Below, piece by piece: positions 5,651-13,020 of a stretch of DNA of 13,752 nt. Location of the stretch: positions 1 to 13,752 of the forward strand of contig CALILB010000020.1 in the NCBI GenBank assembly GCA_938016625.1, read 5' to 3'. Below the pieces are notes generated by a model. That model made no database searches. It was not told the origin of the DNA and was given only the letters and a program-made list of their open reading frames with translations. Each line of letters begins with the position of its first letter. Positions within the stretch are counted from its first letter, which is position 1. The stretch is from an uncultured bacterium. GTDB lineage: Bacteria; Acidobacteriota; Thermoanaerobaculia; Multivoradales; JAHEKO01. The position numbers and the translations under genes were made by a program.

Positions 5651-7651
5651 ATGAGAGGTCTATCTGGCGTGACCAAGAACGACTTTCCTCGAGGTGGAGG
5701 TCGCCTGTTGGCGACCCTGGCTCTGCTGTGGCTCGGCGTAGGCGCCGGCGCGCTCGAGGCGGCAACGGTCGACAAATGGCGGCGGCATGTCGTCTCGCTC
5801 GCCAACGCCTCCTACTCGGGCAATCCCTTCGAGCTCGAGGTGGAAGCCACCTTTACCCACACCTCCACCGGCACCCAAATCACCCTGCCCGGCTACTACG
5901 CCGGCAGTGACACCTGGAAGATCGGCTTCATGCCGACCAAGACGGGCGAATGGACCTGGATCACGTCGTCGGGCGACACCGATCTCGACAACAAGACCGG
6001 TTCGCTGACCTGTGCCGCGTCCGGCAATCGTGGGCTCCTCAAGGCCGACGCCGTTCATATACGCAAATGGAGATACGAGGATGGCTCCTTTGTGGTGCCC
6101 CTGGCCTTCCGTTTCGACCTCTTCCATGAAGACGGCACCCTGGAAAGGTTCACCGAGATCGCGGACTTTCTGGCCACCGATGTCAAGGGCCACATGCTGG
6201 AGTTCACCTTTCGCAACGAGGTCTTCTCGGATTGGCAGGCCCACCAGTTCGACCTCGGGCTCTGGGATCGCCTCGAGCAGCGGATGGAGATCCTCGCCGC
6301 GCGCGGTCTGGGTATCCACTTCATGTTCTACGCCGACGATGCCGAGAAGCCCAAGTGGTCGGCCGAATCGGCGACCGAGAAGTTGCTCATCCGCTACACC
6401 GTCGCCCGGCTTGCCGGCTACCCGGTACTCTTTATCAACACGGGTATCGATATCGCGGAGTACCGATCGCAGAACGAGATCGACTGGTTGGGTCAGCAGG
6501 TGCTGGCCCTCGATCCCTACGTTCATCCGATTTCGAGTCGCCGGGGGGGCGGCTCGGGAAACATCGTCATGTCCGGCGAGAACTACATGAGCCGGGGAGA
6601 CCGGTTGGCGAAGATTCGCGACATCACCGAGTATTTCGAGTCCTCGTCAGTGCCCGTGAGCATGGACGATGCCTGGAGCGAGAACAGCCCCGAGGCCGAG
6701 TCGCGGGGGAAGGATTTCACCGAGCACGACATCCGGCGGGCGATCTGGAAATGCGTCATGGCCGGGGGTGCCGGCGCCCTAATTCGCGGCTCCGTCATGT
6801 ACAACGCGGACACCTGGTTCCGTATGGCCGACTTCGAGCAGGATCTAGAGTCGGAGCAGTTTCTCCGCCTTGTCAATCCGTTCGTGACCAACAAGCTGGG
6901 CAATCTCTTCGCCGATATGGTGCCCGAGTCATCACTGGTCTCGAACGGCTACGCCCTGGCCGATCCGGCGCGCGCCAAGATTCTCTATTTCCTCATGGGC
7001 AAGAACGATCGTTACGACTCCGCCAACGGCGGCTCGGTGACGCTCAAACTGGGGGGCCTCGCGGCGACCTACGACGCCTTATGGTTCGATCCCAGAACCG
7101 GAAACGAGACCAACATCGGCGCATTTGCCGGCGGTACGAACCACGTCGTCGATCCCCCAACTACCGACGACTGGATCCTGCTGCTGACCGCCGCTGCGAT
7201 TCCGACCAACACGCTCACGATCGACCCGGCTCCCGCCGATGGCGCGGTCAGGAGTGCCCCGACAGGAATCGATTGCGGCTCCGATTGCCTACAGGACTTC
7301 GAGCAGGGAAAGGAAGTAGAGCTGCACGCGGTTCCTGATTACGGTTCCGAGTTCGACGGCTGGGGTGGTGACTCCGACTGTCTGGACGGCACCGTGGTCA
7401 TGGACGACGATACGACCTGCTCCGCGGGATTTGCTCCCTGTAGCAACCAGTCGATATGGAACCTCCCTCCCCAGACGGTCACCGATTCCCAAGAATTCGA
7501 GGCCTGCAACGAGCTGAGTGCAGGCGCCGGGATTTTCGTCATCGGCAGCACCGGGCTCGTGCTCTTCCGGGCCGGCAACAGAATCGTTCTGGAGAGTGGT
7601 TTCAAGATCGAGACCGGTGGCCGCTTCGAGGCCAGAATCGGTCCCCAATAG
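5651..7651 (+). CDS. Secreted DUF5060 / glycoside-hydrolase-like multidomain protein
   Basis: Predicted secreted 666-aa protein. An arginine-containing N-terminus and hydrophobic stretch (about 18-36) end in ALEAA, a signal peptide. In order follow: a DUF5060-type beta domain (about 40-120); a TIM-barrel-like region (about 130-420) related to DUF4038/DUF5060 glycosidases; a collagen-binding-2-like C-terminal beta domain (about 440-512, with LWFDPRTGN and TDDWILLLT); an InlB-B/bacterial repeat (about 521-596, with DCGSDCLQDF, FDGWGGDSDC and paired cysteines); and a 3-coathanger stack domain (about 603-664, with FEACNEL, FRAGNRIVL and SGFKIETGGRFEA). It probably binds or cleaves an external polysaccharide. 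The usual catalytic glutamates are not obvious (GIDIAEYRS at 265-273, PVSMDDAWSE at 335-344), so it may be non-catalytic. GTG at 5669 with AGAGG 10 bases upstream is an alternative start. Domain names rest on pattern memory, not a search. Confidence 0.8.
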   Translation: MRGLSGVTKNDFPRGGGRLLATLALLWLGVGAGALEAATVDKWRRHVVSLANASYSGNPFELEVEATFTHTSTGTQITLPGYYAGSDTWKIGFMPTKTGEWTWITSSGDTDLDNKTGSLTCAASGNRGLLKADAVHIRKWRYEDGSFVVPLAFRFDLFHEDGTLERFTEIADFLATDVKGHMLEFTFRNEVFSDWQAHQFDLGLWDRLEQRMEILAARGLGIHFMFYADDAEKPKWSAESATEKLLIRYTVARLAGYPVLFINTGIDIAEYRSQNEIDWLGQQVLALDPYVHPISSRRGGGSGNIVMSGENYMSRGDRLAKIRDITEYFESSSVPVSMDDAWSENSPEAESRGKDFTEHDIRRAIWKCVMAGGAGALIRGSVMYNADTWFRMADFEQDLESEQFLRLVNPFVTNKLGNLFADMVPESSLVSNGYALADPARAKILYFLMGKNDRYDSANGGSVTLKLGGLAATYDALWFDPRTGNETNIGAFAGGTNHVVDPPTTDDWILLLTAAAIPTNTLTIDPAPADGAVRSAPTGIDCGSDCLQDFEQGKEVELHAVPDYGSEFDGWGGDSDCLDGTVVMDDDTTCSAGFAPCSNQSIWNLPPQTVTDSQEFEACNELSAGAGIFVIGSTGLVLFRAGNRIVLESGFKIETGGRFEARIGPQ

Positions 7652-7658
7652 ACTGCCG

Positions 7659-8429
7659 CTACTTCACCGCTTTGATGACGATGTGCCAGCCAAAGGGGCG
7701 CATCAAGATTCGTGGGATGAACTTCGAGAGCGGCACAAAGATCCAGTTGAATGCCATAGCCGCGAATCCCTTGCGGCGCCGTGTCTGTCGAGGAAACCTT
7801 TCGAGGCGTGTCTCGACACTCGAGAAACGGCTAAAGAGCTCCTCGACCTCCCGCAAACTGTGCACCCGGTTGACGGGCGGATCTCCCGCCTCGCTCTCCA
7901 CCTCCGTGCCTGAAAGGCGTTTGAGCAACCAGAACCAGGATCGGCGGTGGTAGAGCACGACCAGGGCCTCGCCCCCCTCTCTCAGGACACGATAAATCTC
8001 GTCATAAGCCTGCCGCTCGTTCTCGGCGAGCATGAGCACGCCATAGGCGTAGACGACGTCGAACGACGCGTCGGGAAACGCCAGGGCCTCCACATCCCCC
8101 TGCAGCACCTTGGCGCTGAGGTCCAGCTGCTCCAGGAGCCTTTTCGTACTCCGCACCGAGGTCTGGGCCAGGTCGATACAGGTGAGCTCGGCCTCCCATT
8201 TCGCGAATTTGTAGCTGTCGATCCCCAGACCACACCCGATCTCCAGGACCTTTTGCCCTCGATACTTCTCGTACTCGAAGGCCTTCCACTTGTAGTCGTA
8301 GAACTGGTCGAAGTACTCGACGTACTTGCGGTAGAACTCGGGCGAGCCGAACTCCTCCTCGATCGCCTCCACACCGATGGGGTGGCTCTCCCAGTAGCGC
8401 CGCATGACCTGCTTCAACGACGGCCTCAC
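7659..8429 (-). CDS. Class I SAM-dependent methyltransferase (last gene of the operon)
   Basis: Rossmann-fold methyltransferase, 256 aa. Motif I VLEIGCGLGID is at 61-71, the ribose-binding acidic residue D86 lies in LTCIDLA, and the post-I/motif II stretch GDVEALAFPDASFDVVYAYG is at 111-130. It starts with GTG at 8429, supported by a strong GGAGGAG (8435-8441) 5 bases upstream. That GTG overlaps the stop of the membrane-protein gene as GTGA, so translation is likely coupled. The N-terminus carries YWESHPIGV (12-20), resembling the YESHP of the methyltransferase two genes upstream; the two may be distant paralogues. A C-terminal hydrophobic patch (about 224-250) could touch the membrane or a lipid substrate. 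The substrate cannot be told from sequence; N-, O- or C-methylation are all open. Its stop is 7 bp from the stop of the convergent DUF5060 gene. Confidence 0.88.
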   Translation of the reverse strand: MRPSLKQVMRRYWESHPIGVEAIEEEFGSPEFYRKYVEYFDQFYDYKWKAFEYEKYRGQKVLEIGCGLGIDSYKFAKWEAELTCIDLAQTSVRSTKRLLEQLDLSAKVLQGDVEALAFPDASFDVVYAYGVLMLAENERQAYDEIYRVLREGGEALVVLYHRRSWFWLLKRLSGTEVESEAGDPPVNRVHSLREVEELFSRFSSVETRLERFPRQTRRRKGFAAMAFNWIFVPLSKFIPRILMRPFGWHIVIKAVK

Positions 8430-9409
8430 GACGACTCCTCCACCGGCTCGCGCCGGTCACGACCACGCAAGTGGAGGATCCCACCCCAGATCCCGTAGCC
8501 GACCGCAATGGCCACGGTCAGCCAGCCCAAGGCCACGGCATCGGCGGTACTGATCCCAAAGGAAGCACCGAGCACCGCGAAAGTACCCTCCCTCAGCCCC
8601 AGACCGTTGACCGTGACCGGCAGCATCGACACCAGGGTCACCACCGGTACGATCAGCGCCAGCTCCCACATCGGTACCTGAAGATCGAGGGCGGTCGCAA
8701 GCACAAGGACCTGGAAGACGATGGCGAGTTGCAGAGCGACGGACAGCAGCACCGCCAAAAACAGAACGGCTTTTTGATCCCGGTAGGCCCGCAGCGTGTC
8801 GAAGACCAGAACCGCCTTGTCACGGTACTGTTGCAGCAGGCCGCGGGAGAAGAGCCGGTCACCAAGCGCGCGGGCGTGGCGGGAAGCCAGCAGACCCAGT
8901 ACCAGCGCCAGCGCGGCCAGGCTCGCCGGCACGACCCACAGCGCCGGCACGATTTGCCCGACCGCGGGGCTGGCGAGCGCACAAAACAGCGCCAGCAGAA
9001 CGAGCGAGAAGACTCCGATCGCCCTGTCGAGCGTCACCACCGCGAGGTTGACGAGCGGCGACTCCCCCCGTTCTGTCATCCACACACCGCGGGCCAGGTC
9101 TCCTCCCACCGTCGATGGCAGGGTCTGATTGTAGAAGGCCCCGACGAGCATCGCCGTCAGGTATCGCCGCAGGGGAATGTCGTCGCCCTGGACAACCATC
9201 AGCTTCTGCCATCTGCCGGCGGCCAGGGTGAGACCCACCAGCGGCAACGCAAATGCCAACAGCAGCAGCGGCCAGTTGGCCAAGCCCCGTGCAAAGGCCT
9301 CGCTCAGCTCGGCGAGGGTGATCCTTTGCAACAACAATGTCAGCAATATCACGCTGACCGCGATGCGCAGCAGGGTCCAGCGGAAACGGCGGGCGCGTTC
9401 CGAGAGCAA
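8426..9409 (-). CDS. UPF0104 / LPG-synthase-TM (YbhN/AglD-like) flippase-like membrane protein
   Basis: Polytopic inner-membrane protein, 327 aa from the chosen TTG. Hydrophobic segments lie near 12-27, 45-64, 82-94, 119-148, 153-173, 215-243, 247-268 and 290-312. Family hallmarks are AFYNQTLPSTVGGDLARGVW (91-110), LDRAIG (127-132) and MLPVTVNGLGLREGTFAVLG (262-281). Relatives act in lysylphosphatidylglycerol transfer or as lipid/lipid-linked sugar translocases; without a LysPG synthetase domain, a transport or lipid-handling role fits better. The frame stays open to 9859, but the extra N-terminus overlaps the upstream methyltransferase, has no ATG and looks like out-of-frame translation. TTG at 9409, 5 bases after the upstream stop with AAGGGAG ahead of it, puts the first membrane segment at the expected place. 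It sits between two methyltransferase genes, suggesting a membrane-bound or exported substrate. Confidence 0.85.
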   Translation of the reverse strand: MLSERARRFRWTLLRIAVSVILLTLLLQRITLAELSEAFARGLANWPLLLLAFALPLVGLTLAAGRWQKLMVVQGDDIPLRRYLTAMLVGAFYNQTLPSTVGGDLARGVWMTERGESPLVNLAVVTLDRAIGVFSLVLLALFCALASPAVGQIVPALWVVPASLAALALVLGLLASRHARALGDRLFSRGLLQQYRDKAVLVFDTLRAYRDQKAVLFLAVLLSVALQLAIVFQVLVLATALDLQVPMWELALIVPVVTLVSMLPVTVNGLGLREGTFAVLGASFGISTADAVALGWLTVAIAVGYGIWGGILHLRGRDRREPVEESS

Positions 9410-9414
9410 GCCGC

Positions 9415-10413
9415 TCAGTCTCCCTTGATCGGTTTTCTTCCGGCGATGCTGAAACAGCTGAACCGAAGACCGAACAGAAACCACCCCGACTGCACCATGA
9501 ACCGCGAGAGACGAGAGGGCCGCGGAAACTTGCGGTCCTGTTGTGGTCGAAAGCCGAGCAGGCGTGACATCCCCTTTAGACCCCCGCTCGCGAGCCGCGT
9601 CAGAAGATAACCCTGGAAAGTCGTCTCCAGACGTTTGTACTCCGGGATGCTGGCGGCATAGAGATAGTCCCTCACCCGCAGGGGACCAAAGGCACCGAGG
9701 TATTCGAGCTCGTGGTCGTCGAGCCACCCCAGGACCTCGTTCACGGTGTGGAGCGACTCGTGGGGAATGCTGAATTGGTCGTAGAGGATGGCATCGCTGG
9801 CATCGTGGGCACGGAGCTTCAACTTGCGCGCCGTGAGCGGAAAGAGTCGCTTTCCCCACTTGAATCTCTTTTCGATGTCGTCACCCGCGATGCGGTTGAT
9901 GAGCCTCTGCTTCTGACGGTGAATAAGACGGCTGTAGCGGCTGTAAACGCTGACCACGACTATGCCGCCCGGCTTGCAAACACGGACCATGTTCTCCAAG
10001 CCGCGCAACGGATCGGCGGTATGGTGGAGGACACCGTAGGAGTAGACGAGATCGAAGGTGTCGTCCGGGAAGTCGAGATCGAGCACCGACATCCGGACAA
10101 AGTCGACCTGGTCCGACAGATCGTACTGCTGCGCGTACTCCCTCGCGTGCTCGAGCGAGGGACCCGAAAGGTCAACCGCCGTGACCTGGTTCCCCTGCGC
10201 GGCATACCAACAGCTGAACTCGCCCGTGCCACAGCCGCAGTCGAGGATCCGCCGGTTCTTGTACTCCCCTTCCGCGACCCCCAGCAGACGCATCTTGAGG
10301 TGCATCTCCTCGGCGGTCTTGCGGAACTTGTCCTCATAGGAAGGAAAAGGATGAGACTCGTACATGGCGACGACCTGCTGCTGGACGTCGGCCGGTGTGG
10401 AACCTCGGGTCAT
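9415..10413 (-). CDS. Class I SAM-dependent methyltransferase (central, long form)
   Basis: Methyltransferase of 332 aa. Motif I ILDCGCGTGEFS is at 56-67, the acidic D81 is in VTAVDLSG, and VLDLDFPDDTFDLVYSYGVLHHT spans 110-132, typical of Methyltransf_11/25 proteins. The extra C-terminal part (about 195-330) includes YDQFSIPHESLHTVNEVLGW (211-230), a segment common in methyltransferases of glycan and natural-product clusters, and a hydrophobic patch (about 308-324) that may be membrane-associated. An N-terminal YESHPFPS (18-25) recalls YWESHPIGV of the last methyltransferase of this operon. The ATG at 10413 overlaps the carbamoyltransferase stop as ATGA; GGAG at 10424-10427 lies 10 bases upstream. 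Position between carbamoyltransferase and flippase-like protein suggests a shared substrate. Substrate and methylated atom are unknown. Confidence 0.9.
   Translation of the reverse strand: MTRGSTPADVQQQVVAMYESHPFPSYEDKFRKTAEEMHLKMRLLGVAEGEYKNRRILDCGCGTGEFSCWYAAQGNQVTAVDLSGPSLEHAREYAQQYDLSDQVDFVRMSVLDLDFPDDTFDLVYSYGVLHHTADPLRGLENMVRVCKPGGIVVVSVYSRYSRLIHRQKQRLINRIAGDDIEKRFKWGKRLFPLTARKLKLRAHDASDAILYDQFSIPHESLHTVNEVLGWLDDHELEYLGAFGPLRVRDYLYAASIPEYKRLETTFQGYLLTRLASGGLKGMSRLLGFRPQQDRKFPRPSRLSRFMVQSGWFLFGLRFSCFSIAGRKPIKGD
9420..9426 (-). promoter_or_regulatory. Ribosome binding site supporting a TTG start
   Basis: AAGGGAG on the - strand ends 10 bases before TTG at 9409-9407. It lies inside the last codons of the upstream methyltransferase, whose TGA is at 9417-9415. 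It decides the start of the UPF0104 gene, which has no ATG or well-placed GTG in this area. Confidence 0.6.
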
Positions 10414-12197
10414 GGATGGGCCGCTCCGTCAGACATCGAGTCGAGCCAGGCGCGATCGCGCTCGATAGGCTCCGGCGAGGGAACCAGATAGCTGCCGATA
10501 GCCAGGTAGTCCAAGTGACCGAGGAGGAAGGCGCGAACCGCGTCGTGTGGCGAGCAGACGATCGGTTCCTCGTGCATATTGAAGCTGGTATTGATGACGG
10601 TGGAGATTCCAGTAAGCCGCCCGAACTCCGTGATGATCCTATGATAGCCGGGCGCCACCGAACGGTCGACCAGTTGGGGTCGCGCGGTGCCGTCGACATG
10701 GATCACCCCGCCACAGCGCTCCTTCATCCACGGGCTGCAGTCGAAGGTGATGGTCATAAAACGGGCCGTCTCTCGGGCTCCCTCGGTGTGCAGATAGAAC
10801 CGCTCGCTCTCCTCGATGGGAGTCGCGGGGGCAAAGGGCATGAACTCCGTCCTGCCCAGACTCTGGTTGAGCCAGTCGTTTACCGATCGATCACCGGGAT
10901 GGTAGAGGATCGAGCGGTTGCCAAGCGCCCGGGGCCCGTACTCCATCCGGCCGTCGAAGCGTGCCACCACCCGGCCCTCGGCCAGCAGGCGTGCCACCTC
11001 GACCTCGAGATCCTCGGGCTGGGTGAAGGCCAGGCCGCTGCCGGTGAGCTCTTCCTCGATCCGGCGATCACTGTAGTCGGGACCGTAGTAGACATCCTCG
11101 ATCACCCGCTTCCACGCCGGCGCGGTCGGTCCCTCGCGGTTGCGGATCGAAAGGGCCAGCGCCGCCCCCACCGGCAGACCACCATCGGTCATGCCGGGGT
11201 GGATAAAGACGCGATCGACTCCCGGCAACTCGAAGAGCTTCTGGTTGATGCGGACATTGGCGAACAGCCCGCCGGCCAGCGCCAGATCACGAGGAGCCGC
11301 AGGATCGAGAAATCCCTCGACATAGCCGAGAGCGAGGTCCTCGGAGTGGCGCTGGATGCTCGCCGCGAGATCGGCGTGGGTCCAGCCCTCGGGCAGACTT
11401 CTCCCCAGGTCCGCGATCGCACCCATGAAGACTTTGCGGCCGATGTTGCGGATCGACCCGTCGCGCAGAGCGATCCGGGATTCGAGAAAGTCCGTGTAGC
11501 GGGGCTCGCCGTGCGCCGCCAGGCCGGTGATCTTCCCCTCGTGCTTTTGTGCCTTGAAGCCGCAGAGGTGGGTGACATAGGAGTAGTAGTTGCCGAGCGA
11601 GTTGAAGGCGCTGGTGTACCCGACGCGCTTGAACGCTCCGTCGCTCACGTTGTAGACGTGTCCGGAGGATCCGTCACCGCCCCCGTCCTCCGTCACCACC
11701 AGAGCGTCGTCGAAGCCGCTGGTGAAATAGGCGCTTGCCGCGTGGGCCAGATGGTGGTCGATGAACTCGACCGGAGCCGTGAGGCTGAACTCCTGCGCCA
11801 GGATCCGCCGGATAGCGGCACGGCGGGCGGCAAAGATAGGTCGCCGCAGGCCATAGTAGAGAGACTCGACTCCTGGCACCGTGTCGACGAGGTAGCCAAA
11901 TCTGCCGGCGGCGCCAAAGACGGTGTTGCGGATGATCCCCTTGTCCCGCTCGAGCCAGCCGTCGAAGGGCCGCAGCCCGTCATAGAAATGATTGTTGACG
12001 GTCGCCGCGGCAATGCGGTCGACCTCCCCGGGGCCGACACCGGCGATACGCATCACCTCGGTGATCGACTGCCGCGGGAAGCCGTAGGCCATCTTTATGC
12101 GCGACAGTCGCTCCTCGTTGACCGCGGCCACGACTCGGCCATCGCTCACGATCGCCGCTCCACAGGTGATTCCGTCGGTCAGACCCAGAATCAGCAT
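10410..12197 (-). CDS. O-carbamoyltransferase, NodU/CmcH/TobZ family
   Basis: Transfers a carbamoyl group from carbamoyl phosphate, through carbamoyl-adenylate, to a hydroxyl, often on a sugar (family knowledge from NodU, CmcH, TobZ and GdmN). Full length at 595 aa with both domains. The N-terminal Kae1-like ASKHA domain starts ILGLTDGITCGAAI (3-16) and has NEERLSRIK (27-35), the metal-binding DHHLAHAASAY (147-157) and the nucleotide-binding EDGGGDGSSGH (170-180). The C-terminal YrdC-like part has ARFDGRMEYGPRALGNRSIL (412-431) and INTSFNMHEEPIV (535-547). No key motif is missing. The ATG at 12197 gives the family N-terminus directly; GGAAAG precedes it. It lies 19 bp after one methyltransferase and overlaps the next, so the target is probably both carbamoylated and methylated, as in Nod factors and several antibiotics. 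No glycosyltransferase is in the operon. Confidence 0.95.
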   Translation of the reverse strand: MLILGLTDGITCGAAIVSDGRVVAAVNEERLSRIKMAYGFPRQSITEVMRIAGVGPGEVDRIAAATVNNHFYDGLRPFDGWLERDKGIIRNTVFGAAGRFGYLVDTVPGVESLYYGLRRPIFAARRAAIRRILAQEFSLTAPVEFIDHHLAHAASAYFTSGFDDALVVTEDGGGDGSSGHVYNVSDGAFKRVGYTSAFNSLGNYYSYVTHLCGFKAQKHEGKITGLAAHGEPRYTDFLESRIALRDGSIRNIGRKVFMGAIADLGRSLPEGWTHADLAASIQRHSEDLALGYVEGFLDPAAPRDLALAGGLFANVRINQKLFELPGVDRVFIHPGMTDGGLPVGAALALSIRNREGPTAPAWKRVIEDVYYGPDYSDRRIEEELTGSGLAFTQPEDLEVEVARLLAEGRVVARFDGRMEYGPRALGNRSILYHPGDRSVNDWLNQSLGRTEFMPFAPATPIEESERFYLHTEGARETARFMTITFDCSPWMKERCGGVIHVDGTARPQLVDRSVAPGYHRIITEFGRLTGISTVINTSFNMHEEPIVCSPHDAVRAFLLGHLDYLAIGSYLVPSPEPIERDRAWLDSMSDGAAHP

Positions 12198-12216
12198 ATT
12201 GCGGCTTTCCGGTCTA

Positions 12217-12879
12217 CTAGGAAGTGGCCCGAAAGAGTACTACGTGGCGTGACAGCTTCTTTGTCTGCCAGAAGGGTGGAACGAGCTTTGTCACTTCGAG
12301 GTTCGAGAACCCCGCGGCACCCACGAGCTCGACCAGCTCGTCGCGGCTGTAGTACTTGACATGCCCCGGCTCGAACCACCGGTGAAGCCGGTCCCACACG
12401 TTGGCCCCCAACGACTGGTCCCGACATGAATCCGCCAGCAGCAGCGTTCCACCCGCGCGAAGTACCCGCTTGAGCTCGTGGAGGGCCTCGAGCGGTGCCG
12501 CGAAGTGGTGAAAGGCCGCGGTACAGAAAACAATGTCGAAAGAGTCAGTGTGAAAGGGAAGTGCCTGGGCGGAAGCGGCGGCAAATCGGGCCTCGGCATC
12601 GCCTTCTTGCCCGCTGGTGCGCCGCGCCAGCATACCGGTGGAGAGGTCACACCCGCAGACGACCCCGTCATCGGTGGCCGGCATCGCTCGCGCGGCCTCC
12701 ATGGTGGCCCAACCACTGCCGCAGGCGACATCGAGCACCGCCGTCGCCTCGCTCCAGTCGATCCTGTCCAACACCTGCCGCTGTACATATCTCAACCACG
12801 GTCCCAGCCGTCGGAAGGTCCACGAGTCGGCCCAGACATCGAACCACTTCCGGGCCTTTGCCTCATGTTGATTCGACAA
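12217..12879 (-). CDS. Class I SAM-dependent methyltransferase (first gene of the operon)
   Basis: Methyltransferase of 220 aa, UbiE/Methyltransf_11-like. Motif I VLDVACGSGWAT is at 48-59, acidic D78 is in VCGCDLS, and AQALPFHTDSFDIVFCTAAF (104-123) with HHF (124-126) forms motif II/III. LKRVLRAGGTLLLADS (136-151) follows. It starts with TTG at 12879, supported by AAGGGG (12888-12893) 8 bases upstream; no in-frame ATG lies nearby. It lacks the YxESHP N-terminus of the other two methyltransferases, so it is probably a separate lineage. It stands first in the five-gene operon, about 60 bases behind a candidate promoter and a hairpin, and 19 bp before the carbamoyltransferase. Which group it methylates is not deducible. 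Confidence 0.9.
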   Translation of the reverse strand: MSNQHEAKARKWFDVWADSWTFRRLGPWLRYVQRQVLDRIDWSEATAVLDVACGSGWATMEAARAMPATDDGVVCGCDLSTGMLARRTSGQEGDAEARFAAASAQALPFHTDSFDIVFCTAAFHHFAAPLEALHELKRVLRAGGTLLLADSCRDQSLGANVWDRLHRWFEPGHVKYYSRDELVELVGAAGFSNLEVTKLVPPFWQTKKLSRHVVLFRATS

Positions 12880-12887
12880 GCGAGCTT

Positions 12888-12893
12888 CCCCTT
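12888..12893 (-). promoter_or_regulatory. Ribosome binding site supporting a TTG start
   Basis: AAGGGG on the - strand with 8 bases to TTG at 12879-12877. It fixes the start of the first methyltransferase gene and lies 2 bases from the base of the leader hairpin (12896-12920), which could influence initiation. Confidence 0.65.
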
Positions 12894-12895
12894 TT

Positions 12896-12920
12896 GTCGC
12901 ACAGCCGAGCGGCGTGCGAC
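12896..12920 (-). promoter_or_regulatory. Leader hairpin ahead of the carbamoyl/methyltransferase operon
   Basis: GTCGCAC (12896-12902) and GTGCGAC (12914-12920) form a perfect 7-bp stem, continued after a one-base bulge by GCCG/CGGC (12904-12907, 12910-12913). On the - strand it lies between the candidate promoter and the ribosome binding site. It may be an attenuator-like or stabilising structure, or an operator. It is also a possible terminator for the gene to the right, but only an A run follows in that direction, not a T run. Confidence 0.45.
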
Positions 12921-12941
12921 GGGTTGCCAGGATCGGGACCC

Positions 12942-12971
12942 ATACTACAGGCGCCCCGGCAGAACCGGCAA
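12942..12971 (-). promoter_or_regulatory. Candidate promoter of the five-gene operon
   Basis: On the - strand TTGCCG (12971-12966, four of six to TTGACA) and TAGTAT (12947-12942, four of six to TATAAT) are separated by 18 bases. The implied transcript start is about 55 bases before the TTG of the first methyltransferase. It is the best match in the 141-bp gap, but modest. Confidence 0.35.
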
Positions 12972-13004
12972 TTGAGGAGTCAACCCCACCGGCGAGATCA
13001 GGAC

Positions 13005-13017
13005 CGTTCGCCGAACG
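13005..13017 (-). other. Short inverted repeat just after the cupredoxin-like gene
   Basis: CGTTC (13005-13009) and GAACG (13013-13017) pair around GCC, 4 bases past the stop codon of the gene to the right. Too short and without a T tract, so termination is only a possibility. Confidence 0.2.
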
Positions 13018-13020
13018 CGA

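Noticed and set aside
8471..9610. 379-codon open frame on the + strand opposite the UPF0104 gene
   Set aside because: Translation is Q/H/R-rich, as expected for the complement of leucine-rich membrane segments; the real gene is on the - strand.
10395..12359. 654-codon open frame on the + strand opposite the carbamoyltransferase
   Set aside because: The opposite strand encodes all motifs of a full-length NodU/CmcH carbamoyltransferase; the + strand translation has no recognisable fold and runs past the gene boundaries.
12896..12920. Intrinsic terminator of the cupredoxin-like gene
   Set aside because: In that gene's direction the hairpin is followed by AAAAGGGG rather than a T tract, and it sits in the leader of the next operon.
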